From a virus, in IMG/VR virus record IMGVR_UViG_3300025647_000231, positions 1 to 26,310 of that record: 26,310 nt of DNA; one strand, written 5' to 3'. The translations under genes were made by a program, and so were the position numbers. Each line of letters begins with the position of its first letter. Position 1 is the first letter of the stretch. Below, in pieces: positions 22,781 to 26,310 of the stretch. The notes below the pieces were generated by a model. That model did not search any database and was not told where the DNA came from. It was given only the letters and a program-made list of their open reading frames with translations.

Positions 22781-25708
22781 ATGGCGGTTTCAGAAAACGA
22801 TCTTGTCGTGGGGCCGCTCACTCCGGCAGCAGGCGTCACCACGATCTCGCTCGACTTCTATTTTGAGCAAGCGTCCTGGCTGGAGGTTTACAAGGCGGGG
22901 TCGGAAACGCCGCTGGTGCTTAATACCGATTACACGGTTGCAGGTGCGGGTTCTAGCTCTGGCGTTGTCACGCTGACCACGGCGGCAAACGGCACCGACG
23001 CCTATTCGATTTATCTGGCCGTCCCGCTCCAGCGCAGCTCCGACATGCAGCTTCGCGGGGAGTTCAAAAGCGAGCCATTCAACATTGAGATGGACAGGAT
23101 TTGGCAGTCGTTGCAGCGCCAAGACACCCTTCTTTCTCGCACGGCGCGGCTGCGCATGACTGCAACATATCCAGCGCCGCTTCTTCCGGTTGATCCTGAA
23201 ACGGGAAAGGCTTTGGTTTGGGGCGCTGACGGAAACCTTATCAACGCGGCGCTGGACACCGGGGATATCGCTGTCGATGTGGCTGCGGCAGCGGCAGCGC
23301 GAGCTGGTGCAGAAACAGCCCAGAGCGCAGCGGAGACGGCGCAAGGGCTTGCCGAGGACGCACAGACAGGGGCGGAAACCGCGCAGGGGCTTGCTGAAAC
23401 GGCGCAGGCCGGGGCCGAGACAGCCGAGACGAACGCGGAGGCTGCGCAAGCAGCGGCAGAGGCCGCGCGGGACGCCGCCTTTGTGAACGCCGACGTTTAT
23501 GCTGACATTGCCACGGGCCGCGCTGCGGTGGCCGATGGCGAGCAGTTCATGGTGGTGTCTGCCGATGGGCTGGAGATCATTCGTTACGAGCGCACCAGCT
23601 CCACAACACAGGACGAGGTAGCGAGGTATCCGTCGAAATCCTTTACTGACAGTCTGTCTTTCTTCCCGAACCGCACCGGATGGTCGGCGGTGGAAATCGC
23701 AGCGCTGCCGCGCATCGAAAGTCTTGTGCTGTTCGGCGCGGACCAGACGAAGCATTACGGCGTCAAGTATCTGTTCTGGAAAGACGTCGGCACCCGCTTC
23801 AACTTGACGATTTACGAGGCGGACGACGACAGCGGGACCAGCGCGGCAGATGCGGCGACCTATTTGGTCGCATCGGGGGCCGATGTTTGGACCGGACGCA
23901 GAGAGATATCTTTGGTGCAGACGGGCGGTTCTGGCATCACGGGCACCGCTGTGATTGACTTTACCGACACCGCCGCGATGGCGGTCAATGCCGCACCTAG
24001 CACGGCGGCGACATATCAACGCCGCGAATTGGCGAACGTCAGCGTTGGCAGCACGGCGCGCACGGCAGACATTGGAGCGCAGGCAGAGGCGCAAATCCCA
24101 ATTCGCAAATCCGGCAGCACAAACCTGTTCATGGTTGGCGGCAACGGCACGCTGACAGGCGCGCGCAATACCGGCCTTGGTTATCTGGCGGCGGATGCGC
24201 TCACGGACGGAAACGACAACACGGCATTCGGCTACAATGCCCTTAGCGGGGTGACGGGGGGTGACTACAATACCGGCGTCGGTTCCGGTGTTATGCCCGC
24301 AGCCACAGGTGACGGAAACGCAGCGGTGGGATACGCCGCTCTGCCGTTACTTACTACGGCCACGCAAAACGCGGCTATTGGCTTTCAGGCCGGATATGGC
24401 CTCACGTCCGGTGGCTACAATGTGGCGCTTGGTTCGAGGGCGCTGTTCTCGTCAACGACCGCGCTCTTCAATGTCGCTATCGGATACAATGCCCTTTTCG
24501 CCAACACGGCCACCGGGAATGTTGGCATCGGTGAAAGCGCCGCATTTGGCGTCACGAGCGCAGCAAACCTCACTGCCGTTGGGCGGCGCGCTGCCTATAC
24601 CAAGACGACCGGCAACGATTGTTCGTTCTTTGGCCACCAAGCCGGTTTTTCTGGGCTTGCTGGCGAAGTGAACACTGGCGAGGGCAACACGCAGATCGGG
24701 GCTTACTCTGGCGGGCACAATACCACTGGCGCATACAATACGGGCGTAGGTCGCGCGTCTCTCTGGTATGGCTCAGCTGGGTCCAACAACTTTGGCGGCG
24801 GCTTCCGCGCGGGATATGGCAACACCGTCGGCAACGATAACGTGTCGCTTGGCTTCTATTCGCGGCACAACCTGAACACCGGATCAAAGCACACCTTCCT
24901 CGGCGCGCGGACAGATGGCTACATCCCCGCGCTTGGGAGTATGGCGGGTGCAGCGGTGGCCGGTTCTGGGCTTGAGATAGGCGTCTATGGCTACCGTGTC
25001 GCCTTCGTCATTGACGGCGTGGAAACGGCAGTCAGCGAGCCTATGCCTGCCGTCACAACGACGAGCGGGAACCAACAGATCGATCTGACAGGCATCCCGA
25101 CTTACTCGGGACCGCGAACCTGTTCTGCGCGGAAAATATACCGCACCAAGGTTGGTGGTGAGAACCTGCTCTACCTGACCGGAACACTGGCAGACAACAC
25201 CACGACCACGCTTTCCGACACGACTGCGGATGCCTCGCTTTCCACGATACCCGTAGCGTTCGATGGATCCATTGCGCTGGGGTATGGGGCGACTGTATTT
25301 GACGAAAAGCAATTTGTTGTTGGTTCCGAATTGGCTCGGATAACGGAAGTTATCATCGGCGGCGGCATTGATGATCCAGTGCCGGAAGCGGTTACAGTTG
25401 GCAGCAGCAACGCCAGCGGAACGAACGTCGACGGCGCTGACTTGCGGCTACGTCCCGGCACCAGCACAGGCAGCGGCAAGCCGGGTGATCTTATCCTGTC
25501 GGCGGCCAAGGCGGGAGCGAACGGCACGGGTCATAACGCTTCGGTTGACTGGATCACGCTGGACGGTCGTGGCTTCCTTAACATTAAGGAAACGACGAGT
25601 GCGGACGTGCCGACACCTGCGGCGGGTTCGGTTAATCTCTTTGTCGAGAGCGGCGCGCTAAAGTTCCGCGACAGCGGCGGCGTCATTTTAACCGTGGCGA
25701 CGTCATAA
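22781..25708 (+). CDS. tail fibre with coiled coil and YadA-like repeat domain
   Basis: The receptor-binding fibre, 975 residues, probably a trimer. Residues 1-130 form the virion-attachment part, matching T7-type fibre N-termini (FYFEQASWLEVYKAG, NTDYTVAG, NIEMDRIWQSLQRQD, then LLSRTARL). Residues about 176-231 are eight Ala-rich heptads (coiled coil). Residues 463-714 are 15 tandem 16-17-residue units with a core like NTAFGYNAL, resembling the left-handed beta-roll of YadA heads. Residues about 717-830 carry a domain with ARKIYRT and DNTTTTLSDTTAD, common as an insert in phage fibres. The end (LRLRPGTSTGSGKPGDLIL, LFVESGALKFRDSGGV) is a typical fibre tip. ATG 22781 has GGAGGG eight bases upstream. 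Codon use is less GC-biased than in the head genes, suggesting exchange. Confidence 0.85.
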   Translation: MAVSENDLVVGPLTPAAGVTTISLDFYFEQASWLEVYKAGSETPLVLNTDYTVAGAGSSSGVVTLTTAANGTDAYSIYLAVPLQRSSDMQLRGEFKSEPFNIEMDRIWQSLQRQDTLLSRTARLRMTATYPAPLLPVDPETGKALVWGADGNLINAALDTGDIAVDVAAAAAARAGAETAQSAAETAQGLAEDAQTGAETAQGLAETAQAGAETAETNAEAAQAAAEAARDAAFVNADVYADIATGRAAVADGEQFMVVSADGLEIIRYERTSSTTQDEVARYPSKSFTDSLSFFPNRTGWSAVEIAALPRIESLVLFGADQTKHYGVKYLFWKDVGTRFNLTIYEADDDSGTSAADAATYLVASGADVWTGRREISLVQTGGSGITGTAVIDFTDTAAMAVNAAPSTAATYQRRELANVSVGSTARTADIGAQAEAQIPIRKSGSTNLFMVGGNGTLTGARNTGLGYLAADALTDGNDNTAFGYNALSGVTGGDYNTGVGSGVMPAATGDGNAAVGYAALPLLTTATQNAAIGFQAGYGLTSGGYNVALGSRALFSSTTALFNVAIGYNALFANTATGNVGIGESAAFGVTSAANLTAVGRRAAYTKTTGNDCSFFGHQAGFSGLAGEVNTGEGNTQIGAYSGGHNTTGAYNTGVGRASLWYGSAGSNNFGGGFRAGYGNTVGNDNVSLGFYSRHNLNTGSKHTFLGARTDGYIPALGSMAGAAVAGSGLEIGVYGYRVAFVIDGVETAVSEPMPAVTTTSGNQQIDLTGIPTYSGPRTCSARKIYRTKVGGENLLYLTGTLADNTTTTLSDTTADASLSTIPVAFDGSIALGYGATVFDEKQFVVGSELARITEVIIGGGIDDPVPEAVTVGSSNASGTNVDGADLRLRPGTSTGSGKPGDLILSAAKAGANGTGHNASVDWITLDGRGFLNIKETTSADVPTPAAGSVNLFVESGALKFRDSGGVILTVATS
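23306..23475 (+). repeat. 21-bp-period repeats encoding Ala-rich heptads
   Basis: Eight consecutive heptads of the form GAETAQS, AAETAQG, LAEDAQT and so on, ending near EAARDAA, within the fibre gene. The 7-residue spacing of Ala and small hydrophobic residues fits a three-stranded coiled coil. The DNA units are similar but not identical. Confidence 0.75.
24167..24922 (+). repeat. 15 tandem YadA-like beta-roll units in the tail fibre
   Basis: The fibre protein shows 15 successive units of 16-17 residues (one is 23), each opening with a core such as NTGLG, NTAFG, NAAVG, NVALG, NVAIG, NTQIG or NVSLG. The DNA has diverged, so the repeat is clear mainly at the protein level. Confidence 0.8.
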
Positions 25709-25719
25709 GGAGATAAAGC

Positions 25720-26310
25720 ATGAAGTTGGCAATCGTAGTAGGGCATAACAGTGCCAGTCAGGGCGCAGTGCGCCAAGACACCGGAGAAAGCGAGTTCGTC
25801 TGGAACGGGCGGCTCGCGCGGCGCATCGAGCGCCTGGCGGGCGACTACGGCCTCCAGGTGCGCACGTTCTTCCGCACGCCGGGGGGCGGATATTCGACCG
25901 AGATCAGGCGCGTCTATGCCGAGGTTGACGCCTGGGGCGCTGACGCGAGCGTGGAGCTGCACTTCAATGGGGCAAGCTCGGCCGAGGCGACCGGCACCGA
26001 AACCCTTTCAAGTGGCACTGCGTTGTCCCTACGCCTGGCCGAAAGCGTGCAGCGCGAGATGGTGCTGGCGCTGGGCCTTCGGGATCGCGGGATCAAGACG
26101 CGCTCCAGATCGGATCGGGGCGGCATGTCTCTGATTTCCGGCCGGGCTCCGGCGATCCTGGTCGAGCCGTTCTTTGGCAGCTCGCCGGTGGGCAACCGAG
26201 CAACCGACGAGGAGACGGAACAGGAGCGCCTGGCCGATGCAATCCTGCGCGGCACGGCCGAGGCGTTCCAGAGCTTCCCGCGCTCGACCCTGACCGGAAG
26301 CCGGACGATC
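25720..26310 (+). CDS. N-acetylmuramoyl-L-alanine amidase (Amidase_3-like), 3' end cut by window
   Basis: A zinc enzyme that cuts the bond between glycan strands and stem peptides in peptidoglycan, most likely the endolysin. The visible 197 residues show the Amidase_3 order: His9 in VVGHNS, a Glu in ESEFVWN (23 or 25), His81 in ELHFN, and Glu149 in ILVEPFF, matching the zinc ligands and catalytic Glu. No signal peptide is seen, so export would need a holin or similar. The start ATG 25720 has AAGGAG that overlaps the fibre stop codon. The frame is still open at the window edge, so the C-terminus, including any cell-wall-binding domain, is not visible. Confidence 0.85.
   Translation, partial: MKLAIVVGHNSASQGAVRQDTGESEFVWNGRLARRIERLAGDYGLQVRTFFRTPGGGYSTEIRRVYAEVDAWGADASVELHFNGASSAEATGTETLSSGTALSLRLAESVQREMVLALGLRDRGIKTRSRSDRGGMSLISGRAPAILVEPFFGSSPVGNRATDEETEQERLADAILRGTAEAFQSFPRSTLTGSRTI

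Noticed and set aside
22781-25708. Diversity-generating retroelement in the fibre, suggested by similarity of the head genes to Bordetella phage BPP-1
   Set aside because: I see no reverse transcriptase, no template/variable repeat pair and no C-type lectin end in the fibre within the window.
1-26310. CRISPR arrays, tRNA genes and insertion sequences
   Set aside because: No regularly spaced repeats, tRNA-like cloverleaf or transposase was seen. The only tandem repeats are protein-coding, in the fibre and nozzle genes.
1-26310. Avoidance of GATC (Dam or Sau3AI-type sites)
   Set aside because: GATC is common throughout, so it serves as the control for the GANTC observation and is not avoided.

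Overview
The window is about 26.3 kb of GC-rich DNA in which every supportable gene lies on the + strand, packed with short or no gaps and many ATGA-type start/stop overlaps. It is the packaging, head, tail and ejection-protein block of a short-tailed (podovirus-type) phage or prophage. The large terminase, T7 gp8-like portal, Bbp19-like protein, scaffold, capsid, T7 gp11- and gp12-like tail tube proteins, gp14-like core protein, a lytic-transglycosylase ejection protein, two further large ejection proteins, a tail fibre and an amidase support this. The high GC, the codon use and the complete absence of GANTC (the alphaproteobacterial CcrM site) point to an alphaproteobacterial host. That host call is an inference. 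No integrase, repressor, replication gene, tRNA or bacterial gene is visible, so lytic phage and prophage cannot be told apart.

Layout. 1-4788: the large terminase (852-2489) surrounded by small accessory ORFs: two small membrane proteins, a Cys-rich zinc-ribbon protein, a VRR-NUC-like nuclease and a GNAT-like protein, chained by overlapping starts and stops. 4791-8115: portal, Bbp19-like protein, HeH/SAP-like small protein and scaffold. 8116-9570: an isolated capsid cassette (major capsid plus an 82-residue head protein) with an intrinsic terminator on each side and a candidate sigma-70 promoter of its own. 9571-13244: tail tubular proteins A and B. 13254-22777: the ejection (internal virion) set of four proteins. 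22781-25708: trimeric-type tail fibre. 25720 to the window end: N-acetylmuramoyl-L-alanine amidase, cut by the edge. The longest gene-free stretch is 8116-8339 (224 bases), which holds the terminator, candidate promoter and leader of the capsid gene.

How the genes work together. The terminase packages DNA through the portal into a scaffold-assembled capsid. The gp11/gp12-like proteins build the stubby tail, and the fibre binds the host. On infection the gp14-like protein, the SLT-domain protein and the two large proteins after it would be ejected to cross the envelope. One of them, 1114 residues, carries a DdrB-like ParB-superfamily domain and a RelA/SpoT-like nucleotidyltransferase domain, so it looks like a polyvalent protein delivered with the DNA. 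The amidase probably serves lysis.

The most striking whole-window signal is that a by-eye scan found no GANTC site at all in 26,310 bases, while GATC, which has the same expected frequency from base composition, is common.
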